Assembly: GCA_934646185.1 (NCBI GenBank)
Contig: CAKUEH010000005.1
Location: 78,280-142,279, forward strand
Reading direction: 5' to 3'
Length of the DNA stretch: 64,000 nt
From: an uncultured Oscillospiraceae bacterium
GTDB lineage: Bacteria; Bacillota; Clostridia; Oscillospirales; Oscillospiraceae
Shown here: in pieces, positions 43,955-51,416 of the stretch
Position numbering within the stretch: the stretch's first letter is position 1
How the letters are laid out: each line of letters starts with the position of its first letter
Made by a program: the position numbers and the translations under genes
Notes under the pieces: model-generated
Seen by the model: the letters and a program-made list of their open reading frames with translations, nothing else
Database searches by the model: none
Told to the model about the DNA's origin: nothing

Positions 43955-44366
43955 TACCTGCCGCATCTTAATTAAGAATAACAGCTATCGAAAAGCCCGG
44001 GCCGTTGGCACAGCACACGTAGAGCCGATGGAGGGCGGCAGCGCGTTTATTCACATTCCGCTTTCCGCGAACCGTCAGCCACAGTTTTACAGCGCAAAAA
44101 TTGGAAGCACTCTCACATTGGCTTATGCGTTGACCGTGCACAAAAGTCAGGGTAGCCAGTATGATACGGTCACCATGCCCGCAAGTACGGATTGCCCCAA
44201 AATGCTTCGGCGAAATCTCTTTTACACAGCCATTTCGAGAGCGAAGAAACCGGTCGTCCTTGTCGGCTGCAAGGAGGCGTTGCACATCGCAATGGTCACG
44301 CCGCCTGAGCCGCGGAAGAGTGTGCTGGTGATTAAGACCCATCAGAAGATGCACTTTGCGGCATGA
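43955..44366 (+). pseudogene. UvrD/RecD-type helicase, C-terminal fragment
   Basis: The frame encodes motifs V-VI of superfamily 1 helicases: LAYALTVHKSQGSQYDTV followed by LFYTAISRAKKPVVLVG. The N-terminal ATPase motifs are absent, because upstream DNA is the binding-protein gene. No start codon with a ribosome site is seen. It is a 5'-truncated relic, overlapping the next small gene by four bases as it would in the intact element. Confidence 0.75.
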
Positions 44367-44605
44367 GCAAAGGATTTGTGTATCCGCTTATAGACCTTCC
44401 GGCGACAGGAATGCACTTGAAAGAGCTGATGGACGCTCGCGAGGTCACAGTTCAGGATGTTCAGAAAGCAATGGGTCTTGCCGCGCCGCAAGCGGTTTAC
44501 CGCTGGTTAAAAGGCAGCAATATGCCGAGTGTGGACAGTTTATTTGCACTCAGCCGGTATCTGGACGTTTCAATGGAAGATGTGATTGTAGAGAAAGCAG
44601 CATAA
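44363..44605 (+). CDS. XRE-like helix-turn-helix regulator
   Basis: An 80-residue protein with one helix-turn-helix: LKELMDAREVTVQDVQKAMGLAAPQAVYRWLKG. This layout matches small Cro/C1-type regulators common in conjugative elements. It starts at ATG 44363 overlapping the helicase fragment stop (ATGA), so it is probably the original downstream gene. Intact but of unknown target. Confidence 0.7.
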   Translation: MSKGFVYPLIDLPATGMHLKELMDAREVTVQDVQKAMGLAAPQAVYRWLKGSNMPSVDSLFALSRYLDVSMEDVIVEKAA

Positions 44606-44616
44606 CACAGACAAAA

Positions 44617-44654
44617 CACGAGCCGGAAGCAGAGAAATCCGCTTCCGGCTCGTG
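44617..44654 (-). terminator. Hairpin downstream of the XRE gene
   Basis: CACGAGCCGGAAGC at 44617-44630 is perfectly inverted at 44641-44654. On the minus strand it is followed by TTTTGTCTGTG; on the plus strand by CTATATC, a weaker T-run. It may terminate either direction. Confidence 0.7.
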
Positions 44655-44735
44655 CTATATCTTGATGAACTATTATTGGAATCGTGGGGTGGCCTGTCTT
44701 TAATCTTGTTCCGGCTTCCTTACCGACCATGGGTA

Positions 44736-45290
44736 AAAGCAGATGATGTTCAGCACAAGCGCAGCAAAACCTGCGCCGTTTGCGACGATAGCTCGACGGA
44801 GTATGGCAATCACAAGGATACCAACGCAGATGGTGCTTGCGATGATTGCGGCGTGAATGTCGCGCTGATCGTGACGTGGGATGCCTCGTCCAACGGCGGC
44901 AGCGTCGGCGGCAAGAACAGCGTGACGACCTCCGTCGCGCCCAACCAGACCGCCGTTGCTCCCGGTTACACGCCGGTCAAGGCAGGCCACACATTCTCCG
45001 GCTGGTACACCGAAAAGACAGGCGGCGCGCTGTACAGCACGGTCACGATCACAGCCGCGCGGACATTCTACGCGCAGTTTGCCCCGGCAGAATACAAGAT
45101 CACATGGGATCTCGGCACCGGCAAAACAGAAACAACCAACCAGACCTATGGCGAAAAGCTGAATCTGCCCACGGAGCCTACCCGCAGGGGCCATGCCTTC
45201 CTCGGCTGGTTCACGCAGGAGACAGGCGGCACGCAGGTCGACGGCAATACCGTGTTCAAGGAAGTAGCATCTACCACCTATGAGCGATGA
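44736..45290 (+). pseudogene. InlB B-repeat surface protein fragment
   Basis: This frame encodes a CxxC-rich piece (KTCAVCDD...DTNADGACDDCG) followed by two Listeria-Bacteroides repeats (GYTPVKAGHTFSGWYTEKTG and EPTRRGHAFLGWFTQETGG), typical of Gram-positive surface proteins. Signal peptide and cell-wall anchor are both missing and no start with a ribosome site is visible. It ends where the DUF3846 frame starts, so it is an internal fragment left by recombination. Confidence 0.72.
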
Positions 45291-45294
45291 TCCC

Positions 45295-45681
45295 ATGCGC
45301 ATTCTGGTCGTGGAACCCACCAAAGATCCGTATGTCAAAGAAATCGACGGCAGCTTGGCGAGCATGCAGGCTATTGTGGGAGGTTTCATTCAGGCCGTCG
45401 AACCGTTTGATGATCCGAATGTCCTGCTGCTGTGCAACGAAGAAGCCAAGCTCCTCGGTCTGCCGGAAAACCGCTTCCTGCGGAATCGCAATGGCATACC
45501 GTATGACATCATCCACGGCACGTTCTTCCTCGCCCAAGGCAGCGGCGAGGAATTTTGTTCTTTGACCGAGAAGCAGATACAGACCTATACGCGCCTGTAT
45601 TCCCGCGAAAAGCTGTTCGTCATGCAGCATGGAAAGGTGATCAATCAGCCAAAGAAAGGAAAATCGACGCATGAAAGATAA
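45295..45681 (+). CDS. DUF3846-domain protein
   Basis: A 128-residue protein matching DUF3846, a family common in conjugative elements of Firmicutes: MRILVVEPTKDPYVKEI, VGGFIQAVEPF and IIHGTFFLAQGSGEEF. Function unknown. The ATG at 45295 gives the family-like start; an ATG at 45280 adds five residues. No good ribosome site precedes either, because the upstream DNA is the surface-protein fragment, so expression may be reduced. It overlaps metK by 11 bases. Confidence 0.75.
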   Translation: MRILVVEPTKDPYVKEIDGSLASMQAIVGGFIQAVEPFDDPNVLLLCNEEAKLLGLPENRFLRNRNGIPYDIIHGTFFLAQGSGEEFCSLTEKQIQTYTRLYSREKLFVMQHGKVINQPKKGKSTHER

Positions 45682-46807
45682 CTACATCCTGACGGCAGAG
45701 TCCGTCACGGCAGGTCACCCGGACAAACTCTGCGACACGATTGCGGACAGCGTTCTGGATGCCTGTCTCAAAGAAGATCCCAATGCCCGCGTTGCCTGTG
45801 AAGTGCTGGCGACGACGGGCAAAATTCTTGTTGCCGGAGAACTCCGCACGACGGCAAGCCCTGACGTGGAGGCCATCGTGCGGCAGACCGTTCAAAATGC
45901 CGGATATGACTGTAATTATAATGTAGAGGTGCGGCTGCATACACAGAGTTCTGACATTGCAGGAGCGGTCGATGGGGATACGCTCGGCGCAGGCGATCAG
46001 GGCATCATGTACGGCTATGCCTGCTGGGAAACGGTCGAGCTGCTGCCCGCGCCGGTCGTGCTGGCGAACCGTATTACGAGCCTACTCACCACCTGCCGGG
46101 AGGAAAACCTGATTTCGGGCATCGGTCCGGACGGCAAAGCGCAGGTGTCCGTTCAGTATGCGTTCGGTGTGCCGGAGCGCGTGGACACCATTGTGATCTT
46201 CTGCCAGCATGATGCAGACAAAGATCCTGCTGAACTGCGCGAGGAGCTTCGCAGGCTGGTCATTGCCCGCGCCTGCCATGATGTGCGCGTCGATGAGCAG
46301 ACGAAATTTTTCATTAATCCTTCCGGCAGATTTGTGCTTGGCGGCTTTGAAGCGGATACCGGTCTCACCGGCCGCAAGCTGATGGTCGACACCTACGGCG
46401 GGTTTGCACCCCACGGCGGCGGTGCGCTCTCCGGCAAGGACGGCACGAAGGTTGACCGCAGCGGTGCGTATATGGCGCGCTATGTGGCAAAGAACATCGT
46501 CGCAGCCGGTCTTGCCGATGTGTGTACGGTCAGCCTCGCCTATGCCATTGGACAGGCAGAATTGGTTGCCGCCGAGATCGACACACAGGAGAGCGGATAC
46601 TATGACGATGCGTTCCTGACCGAAGCCGTTCGCAGTGTCTTTGATTTCACGCCCGCTGGCATGATCCGCGCGCTGGATCTGGACAAGCCGTTCTTCGCAG
46701 AAGTCTGTAATAACTGCCATTTTATGCACCCGCAGGCGGCTTGGGAGCAGACGGACAAGGCAGAGAAACTGCGTATGGCTTGTGCGGAATTGGAGGATAA
46801 GAATTAG
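45671..46807 (+). CDS. metK: S-adenosylmethionine synthetase, element-encoded copy
   Basis: A 378-residue MetK. It has GHPDKLCD near 15, GAGDQGIMYGYA near 107, and GGGALSGKDGTKVDRSGAYMARY near 245 (the P-loop and cation region). It makes SAM from ATP and methionine. Its position between DUF3846 and a DNA methyltransferase is typical of conjugative elements, where it may supply SAM for the element's methylase. AAAGGAAAATCG precedes the ATG. Full length, and probably an accessory copy beside a chromosomal one. Confidence 0.93.
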   Translation: MKDNYILTAESVTAGHPDKLCDTIADSVLDACLKEDPNARVACEVLATTGKILVAGELRTTASPDVEAIVRQTVQNAGYDCNYNVEVRLHTQSSDIAGAVDGDTLGAGDQGIMYGYACWETVELLPAPVVLANRITSLLTTCREENLISGIGPDGKAQVSVQYAFGVPERVDTIVIFCQHDADKDPAELREELRRLVIARACHDVRVDEQTKFFINPSGRFVLGGFEADTGLTGRKLMVDTYGGFAPHGGGALSGKDGTKVDRSGAYMARYVAKNIVAAGLADVCTVSLAYAIGQAELVAAEIDTQESGYYDDAFLTEAVRSVFDFTPAGMIRALDLDKPFFAEVCNNCHFMHPQAAWEQTDKAEKLRMACAELEDKN

Positions 46808-47472
46808 TCGTCGGCGTTTGGGTTGTTATCTAGCTCTTGTATGGTCTGAATAAATACTTCTTTGCCTGCACCTACAGACGAAACATCCGCGGTTGAAAAT
46901 ACCTTATTTACGAAACTATATTGGTACAGAAGATACCCATCATCCACGAACACCCCACTATATTTTAGAGCGTATGATTGCTGTATATCGTCGAATGTCT
47001 TAAATAGCTTTTCTGCCAAGGTACGCCCAAGTGGCGCATCACAAATTATATATAAAAATAGGTTGTCTAGTTTGAAATACTTCTCTTGTGTGTCATTGAT
47101 TAAAAGCACTTTTTTCAAAAACTCACGATTCACCATTGTTTCAGCAAAATCCAAAGCTGCGATATGAGATGTAACTATATTGGTGGCTGGATCAATATAG
47201 AGATTACCTCTGTATTTTGTAACAGATTCTATATCTTTGGCAGAGACAGAGCTTATGTTCTTTCCGGATATTTTCGGAAAATTATTCCTGCCAGCAAGGG
47301 CGCTGGCATCTGTAGCTCTAACCACTTCAACTCCAATACTCTTCGTTTCATCTTTCCAATCTGGCTTTTCACTTTTTACAAGGTGGTCGAATTCATTCGG
47401 ATAGATGAGCTTCAGTGTGTTTTTTGCTCGATATTCATATAACATTTTCTTCCTATCATGACTATTGTCCAT
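46804..47472 (-). CDS. Unknown protein with PD-(D/E)XK-like segment, AT-rich
   Basis: A 222-residue soluble protein on the strand opposite its neighbours. An N-terminal stretch KPDWKDETKSIGVEVVRA (Asp38, Glu49) looks like the PD...GxEV core of PD-(D/E)XK nucleases. The rest is alpha/beta with LFLYIICDAPLG and is not recognised. The gene is visibly more AT-rich than flanking DNA, which suggests separate acquisition. ATG 47472 follows AGAGGAGATTG; the open frame extends to 47499. It sits between metK and the methyltransferase, so a restriction or defence role is possible but unproven. Its stop overlaps the metK stop. Confidence 0.6.
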   Translation of the reverse strand: MDNSHDRKKMLYEYRAKNTLKLIYPNEFDHLVKSEKPDWKDETKSIGVEVVRATDASALAGRNNFPKISGKNISSVSAKDIESVTKYRGNLYIDPATNIVTSHIAALDFAETMVNREFLKKVLLINDTQEKYFKLDNLFLYIICDAPLGRTLAEKLFKTFDDIQQSYALKYSGVFVDDGYLLYQYSFVNKVFSTADVSSVGAGKEVFIQTIQELDNNPNADD

Positions 47473-47594
47473 AACAATCTCCTCTGTTTTCAATGCCATA
47501 ATTCTCTAATATGTGTTTCAATCACTATCACAAATTTATAGCTCAATGCAATTCCAACGTGAAGTATCATAAAAAATGAAGGGAGCGGATGCCC

Positions 47595-48320
47595 ATGCGC
47601 GATAAGCCCAGATGGGAGATCATCCACGGAGACAGCCTTACGGTGCTGGAGAGTTTTCCTCCCGGCACGTTCGACGCTGTCATCACAGATCCGCCGTATG
47701 CGTCCGGTGGCCGCACGCAGGCGGAGAAATCCAAAGCCACCGCAAAGAAATATTCCAGCATGGGCGGCAACGCGCCGCCTGATTTTGACGGCGACGCCAA
47801 GGATCAGCGCTCATGAACCCGCTGGGCGGCAGAGTGGCTGTACCTTGCAAGACGCGCAGCCAAACCCGGCGCGCCGGTCTGTATGTTTATTGACTGGCGG
47901 CAGCTTCCATGTGCCAGCGATGCGCTCCAGTGGGCAGGCTGGATCTGGCGCGGGATTGCTGTGTGGGACAAGGGAAACTCCCGTCCGCAGAAAGGTCGTT
48001 TCCGGCAGCAGGCAGAATATATCGTTTGGGGCTCGAATGGTGATATGCCGGTCAGCCGCCCCGTGCCGTGCCTGCCCGGTGTGTTCAAATACGGTAATCC
48101 GCAGAACCGCATCCACCTGACCGAAAAGCCGTTGCAGCTCATGCAGGATCTCGTCAAGATCACAGAACCGGGAGGTCATATTTTAGATCCCTTTGCAGGC
48201 TCTGGTACAACGGTTCTGGCTGTGGTCAAGGAAGGCTATAATGCAACCGGCATTGAGGTCACCGATGTGTACGCAGATCTTGCCAGAAAGCGGCTGGAAT
48301 CGGAATTGAACGCTGCGTAG
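47595..48320 (+). pseudogene. Site-specific DNA methyltransferase with in-frame TGA
   Basis: A beta-order amino-methyltransferase. DPPY occurs near the N-terminus (AVITDPPYASGG) and the SAM-binding DPFAGSGTT near the C-terminus, with ILDPFAGSGTTVLA followed by NATGIEVTDVYADLA. The frame is interrupted by TGA at 47814-47816, and the same frame continues without shift (TRWAAEWLYLARRA). The context suggests a TGG-to-TGA change. The two halves would be 73 and 145 residues, the latter from ATG 47883. Probably inactive unless the stop is read through. Confidence 0.8.
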
Positions 48321-48392
48321 CGACTATTGTAGCGACTACAAAAGGCAAAAAACTGAATTTCAAAATTCCATAGCGCCTAATGTAGCGACTAC
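48317..48392 (+). repeat. Direct repeats GTAGCGACTA (iteron-like)
   Basis: GTAGCGACTA occurs at 48317-48326, 48329-48338 and 48382-48391, with a degenerate TAGCGCCTAA at 48371-48380. They lie between the methyltransferase and mobC, just ahead of a palindrome cluster, consistent with binding sites for an element-encoded protein. Confidence 0.6.
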
Positions 48393-48475
48393 GCCATTCA
48401 TAGACCGATTTGAATTGCCGAAGCAGCACAAAGGCACCTATAAGGAAAAGAAAAATGAAATCTCTCTCATCTCTC

Positions 48476-48561
48476 GCCCCGCCTTTTGGCGGGGCGTCAG
48501 GCTCTCGCCGCCTCGCGGCAAGAGCGCAAGCATAGCGTTTTGGTACCAAAACGCAGCTTGC
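48476..48561. other. Palindrome cluster, candidate oriT
   Basis: Three inverted repeats in 86 bases: GCCCCGCC/GGCGGGGC (48476-48495), GCTCTCGCCG with its partner to 48525, and a 20-bp perfect palindrome at 48535-48554 centred on GGTACC, embedded in a GCAAGC/GCTTGC stem (48526-48561). It lies immediately upstream of mobC and the relaxase, where mobilizable elements keep their transfer origin. No nick site was identified. Confidence 0.5.
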
Positions 48562-48612
48562 AGGGAGAACCCTGACCCCAACATGCCGCCTGCAGGCGGA
48601 GAAAGGAGCGCC

Positions 48613-48933
48613 GTGCGGAAGAATCAATATAATCTGCATATCCGGCTGGACGAGGACGAACGCGCTGCGCTGGAAAAGGGGCTGCAAGCCAGCGGTCTGC
48701 CGCTGTCAGCTTACCTGCGCAAGCTGATCCTCGGAGAAAGCATCCAAGCTGCGCCCTCGGAAGAACTTCGCAGACTGCGCACGGAGATCCACCAGATCGG
48801 CAACAACATCAACCAGCTCGCCCGAAAAGCAAACGCCGGATTTGCCAGCCGCGACGAGGTCACACGCGCCCTGCGGATGCTGGATCGTGTTTACGAACTC
48901 ATGTACCAGCTCAGTCAGCAGTCATGGCAGTAA
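48613..48933 (+). CDS. mobC: MobC-like relaxosome accessory protein
   Basis: A 106-residue protein. An N-terminal ribbon-helix-helix (YNLHIRLDEDERAALEKGL) is followed by the MobC signature LRTEIHQIGNNINQLARKAN. It binds oriT and assists the relaxase. GTG 48613 is chosen because GAAAGGAG lies just upstream; the open frame reaches back to 48415 but that part spans the palindrome cluster. It overlaps the relaxase start by ten bases. Confidence 0.85.
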   Translation: MRKNQYNLHIRLDEDERAALEKGLQASGLPLSAYLRKLILGESIQAAPSEELRRLRTEIHQIGNNINQLARKANAGFASRDEVTRALRMLDRVYELMYQLSQQSWQ

Positions 48934-49970
48934 CCAAGATCCTCGCCCGGCATGCCAGACTGGATCTGGCAATCAACTATGCAGTGAACCCCGACAAGAC
49001 GGATGAGGAAGTTTTGACGGCTTATCTGAACTGCGACAAGGGGCATGCTTGCCACCAGATGCTTGCAACCAAGGAAGCGAAGAATAACCGCGACGGCGTT
49101 CAGTATTATCTCTACCCGTTTTCCACGGCGTATTACCGGAAATTCGGCTATGAGAGCTGCGTGCAGCGGTATCTGGCCGTTCTCGATCTGCGGCAGCTGC
49201 GCCCGGCGGCGTTTTCCGGCGCGTTCCGGCTGGCCTGCGGCGGCGATGCGCTGCTGCCTGCCGTCCGGCAGCTCGACGAAGACTGGGAAGCGCAGTATAA
49301 CATGATGGTGCGGCACACGGAGGCGGATTACCGCTGGCTGCTCGAAGCCGATCCCGCGGTGAAGCAGGAATTTGTGTATGCCGCGTTTTCGGAAGCCGGC
49401 GAGCCGCTCGGCTACGCGGCGTTCAAAAAGCAGGACGAGCCGGACGGACGGAATCTTGTCTGCTCGCGCTTCCGCTTTTCGGGGAAGGACGGCTTCGAAG
49501 CGCTGCTGCATCTGTTCTCGCGCTTTGCCTCCGACCACCGCTTTGTCAAATTCCGGCTCCCGTGCTGCACGGCCATGCAGTATCTGCTGCCGGAATGGTC
49601 GCTCGGCGCAGCGCGGTGGGAGCTGCAAAGCGCGGGCATGGTGCGCGTGGTCAACGCGGAGGCGGCGCTCCGCGCCGCGCGGTATTGCGGCAGCGGCAGC
49701 GTCACGCTCCGGCTGCGCGACGCGCAGATCGAAGAAAACGACGCCTGCTTCGCCGTCCGGTTCGAGGACGGGCGGGCCGTTTCCGTCTGCCGCACGGCTG
49801 CGCAGCCGGACGCGGAGCTGGAGATCGGCGCGTTCTCCGCGCTGCTGTGCGGGGTCTGCGGGTTCGCGGAAGCGCGGCAGTATTTCCCCGGCCTTACCGA
49901 CCTCCGCGAGACCGCGCCGCTTGACCGGATCTTTTTCCGCAAGCCGCTTCTGATCGAGGATTTTTTCTAG
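48924..49970 (+). pseudogene. Relaxase N-terminus fused in frame to Eis-like acetyltransferase C-terminus
   Basis: A 348-residue chimera. Residues 1 to about 60 match the start of MobA/TraI-type relaxases (MAVTKILARHARLDLAINY, ending at DGVQYY). From LYPFSTAYYRKFGYE onward the sequence is the tail of a GNAT-plus-SCP2 protein of the Eis type, including the C-terminal FSALLCGVCGFAEA domain. The relaxase HUH histidines and the acetyl-CoA P-loop are both lost. The junction is near 49100. The frame is open, so a fusion protein could be made, but neither parent activity is expected. Confidence 0.8.
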
Positions 49971-50050
49971 GATATACCTGAAAACTGAAAACGCGGCCGT
50001 CAATGAGGGATTTTGGTTTGCGAAAGTCAGTTTTCCGAAGAAACAGCTTC

Positions 50051-50091
50051 CCCCCCGCTGCAGAGCTCTGCGGCGGGGGGATGTTTGTTGT
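50051..50091 (+). terminator. Terminator after the acetyltransferase fragment
   Basis: CCCCCCGCTGC at 50051-50061 pairs with GCGGCGGGGGG at 50070-50080 (one G-U), followed by ATGTTTGTTG. It belongs to a hairpin type shared with 51319 and 60778. The rest of the gap to 50325 shows only the promoter-like sequence at 50215-50243. Confidence 0.65.
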
Positions 50092-50214
50092 CTGGCGGTC
50101 TGCACGATGGCCGGTCTGCGGTCAGCCGGATATGCCTGACGAGAAGGTTGCGGTATCCGGCGCGGGAAATGCAAAACAGATGATTTTTCGTAAAGACAAA
50201 ACAAAATAGAGTCA

Positions 50215-50243
50215 TTCGTTCCGTGCAAATCTGGCTTTATAAT
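50215..50243 (+). promoter_or_regulatory. Possible promoter of the GH94 fragment
   Basis: TTCGTT at 50215-50220 and TATAAT at 50238-50243 are 17 bases apart. The -10 box is good, the -35 box poor. Confidence 0.4.
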
Positions 50244-50325
50244 GGAATTACCATATCCGCATCAGGTCTGCCGATGCATGAGGATCGGACGGGTATGAGA
50301 CTGTGATACAGCAAAAGAGGAAGAC

Positions 50326-50796
50326 ATGGACGCCTATCAATTCCGAGACAATATTCCGGCCATCGATATTCTGGAGCCCTGCCTGCCGCAGCCGTGGATC
50401 CATTATCTTTCCAGCGGTACGATGCATGCCTTTGTGTCGCAGACAGGCGGCGGATTTGCATGGTGGAAGGATCCGGTCATGTGCCGGCTGACCCGGTACA
50501 GAATGTTTCATCTGCCGATGGACCGGCCGGGCTTTTATTTGTACATCGCCGAGGAGGGCCAGCCCGCATTTTGCCCCACGTTTCAGCCGGTGAAAGAGAA
50601 AGCGGAGAGGCGGAAATGCTCGTTTTCGCCGGGGATGGCGGAGTATCTGTGCAGCTGCCATGGGCTTCAGGCGCGGCAGCAGATGTATATCACGCCGGAC
50701 GAAAATCTTCTTGTATGGGATGTCACGATCCGGAATCTGACAGACAGGGAACGGAAGCTGAATATGACGACTATTGCTTTGTGCGGCTGTCCATGA
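50326..50796 (+). pseudogene. GH94 cellobiose/chitobiose phosphorylase, N-terminal fragment
   Basis: 156 residues from an ATG with AGAGGAAG upstream. The start matches the beta-sandwich of GH94 glycoside phosphorylases: GGGFAWWKDP, YLYIAEEGQPAFCPTFQPV, and LVWDVTIRNLTDRERKLNMT near the end. The catalytic barrel (several hundred residues) is missing; the frame stops at TGA 50794-50796, where response-regulator DNA begins. A deletion or rearrangement removed the rest. Confidence 0.75.
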
Positions 50797-51257
50797 AATA
50801 CGGCGCGTTTGGCTATCTGCTCAAGCCGATCGACAAGCATGAGTTTCTGTCGGTCGTCCGGCTGATGCAGCAAAGCGAGCTGATCGAACAGGAGAAACTC
50901 GAACCCAATGCGAATTCGCTGATCAACAGCGCAAAAAATTACATCCGGAAGCACTACGCGAACAAGCTCACCATGGTGCAGGCAGCCGATTACGTGCATC
51001 TGAACCCTTCGTATTTCAGCAAGCTCTTCCGCAGCAAGACCGGCGTGACGTTTACGGACTATCTGACGAATGTGCGCATCACGCAGGCAAAGCAGCTGCT
51101 GCTGAATACAGACGACCGCATCTGCGATATCTGCCTGAACGTCGGGTTTTCCGACAACGTCACGTTCAACCGCGCGTTCCGGCGCGTCGTCGGCGTCTCG
51201 CCGACAGACTATCGCAATCAATTCAGCTTTGCCGAGCGTGACGGCGATGCGGATTGA
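50793..51257 (+). pseudogene. AraC-type response regulator, C-terminal fragment
   Basis: Starting at the end of a receiver domain (KYGAFGYLLKPIDKHEF, with the conserved Lys-Pro), this frame continues into a full AraC double helix-turn-helix (LTMVQAADYVHLNPSYF and ICDICLNVGFSDNVTF). The phospho-acceptor Asp and the first two thirds of the receiver are absent, replaced by GH94 DNA in another frame. An ATG at 50793 could start a 154-residue DNA-binding fragment, but no ribosome site is visible. Confidence 0.78.
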
Positions 51258-51318
51258 CGAAAAATCACAAGCGCGCGCTCTTCCTGGCAGAAAATAAAAA
51301 GCTGTAAGATAACCACAA

Positions 51319-51363
51319 AGCCCCTGCTGCAGAATGTCTGCGGCAGGGGCTGTTTTGTTTTGT
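51319..51363 (+). terminator. Terminator between the regulator fragment and the ROK gene
   Basis: AGCCCCTGCTGCAGA at 51319-51333 pairs with TCTGCGGCAGGGGCT at 51337-51351 (one G-U), followed by GTTTTGTTTTGTT. A strong stem with a short loop. Confidence 0.92.
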
Positions 51364-51416
51364 TCCGTCGGTTCGGCGGTCTGTGGACATACAGAATCCC
51401 GGCGCGCCGGATGCGT

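Larger units (their letters stand above)
43955..49103 (+). mobile_element. Decayed conjugative/mobilizable element
   Basis: Several genes typical of Tn1549-like conjugative elements of Clostridia lie together: a UvrD/RecD-type helicase tail, a DUF3846 protein, a SAM synthetase next to a DNA methyltransferase, mobC and the first 57 codons of a relaxase. At least three are broken. There is no integrase, coupling protein or secretion gene within the block, so it is a non-autonomous remnant. Boundaries are inferred from where host-type genes resume and are approximate. Confidence 0.7.

Noticed and set aside
47814..47816. TGA read as tryptophan (alternative genetic code)
   Set aside because: TGA ends many intact genes in the window, including rpoN and tnpC, so a recoded stop is unlikely.
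48317..48392. GTAGCGACTA repeats as a CRISPR array
   Set aside because: The repeats are only ten bases, spacing is irregular and no cas genes are nearby.
48415..48612. 66-codon N-terminal extension of MobC
   Set aside because: It covers the palindrome cluster and is unlike MobC proteins; a GTG with a good ribosome site gives the family-length protein.
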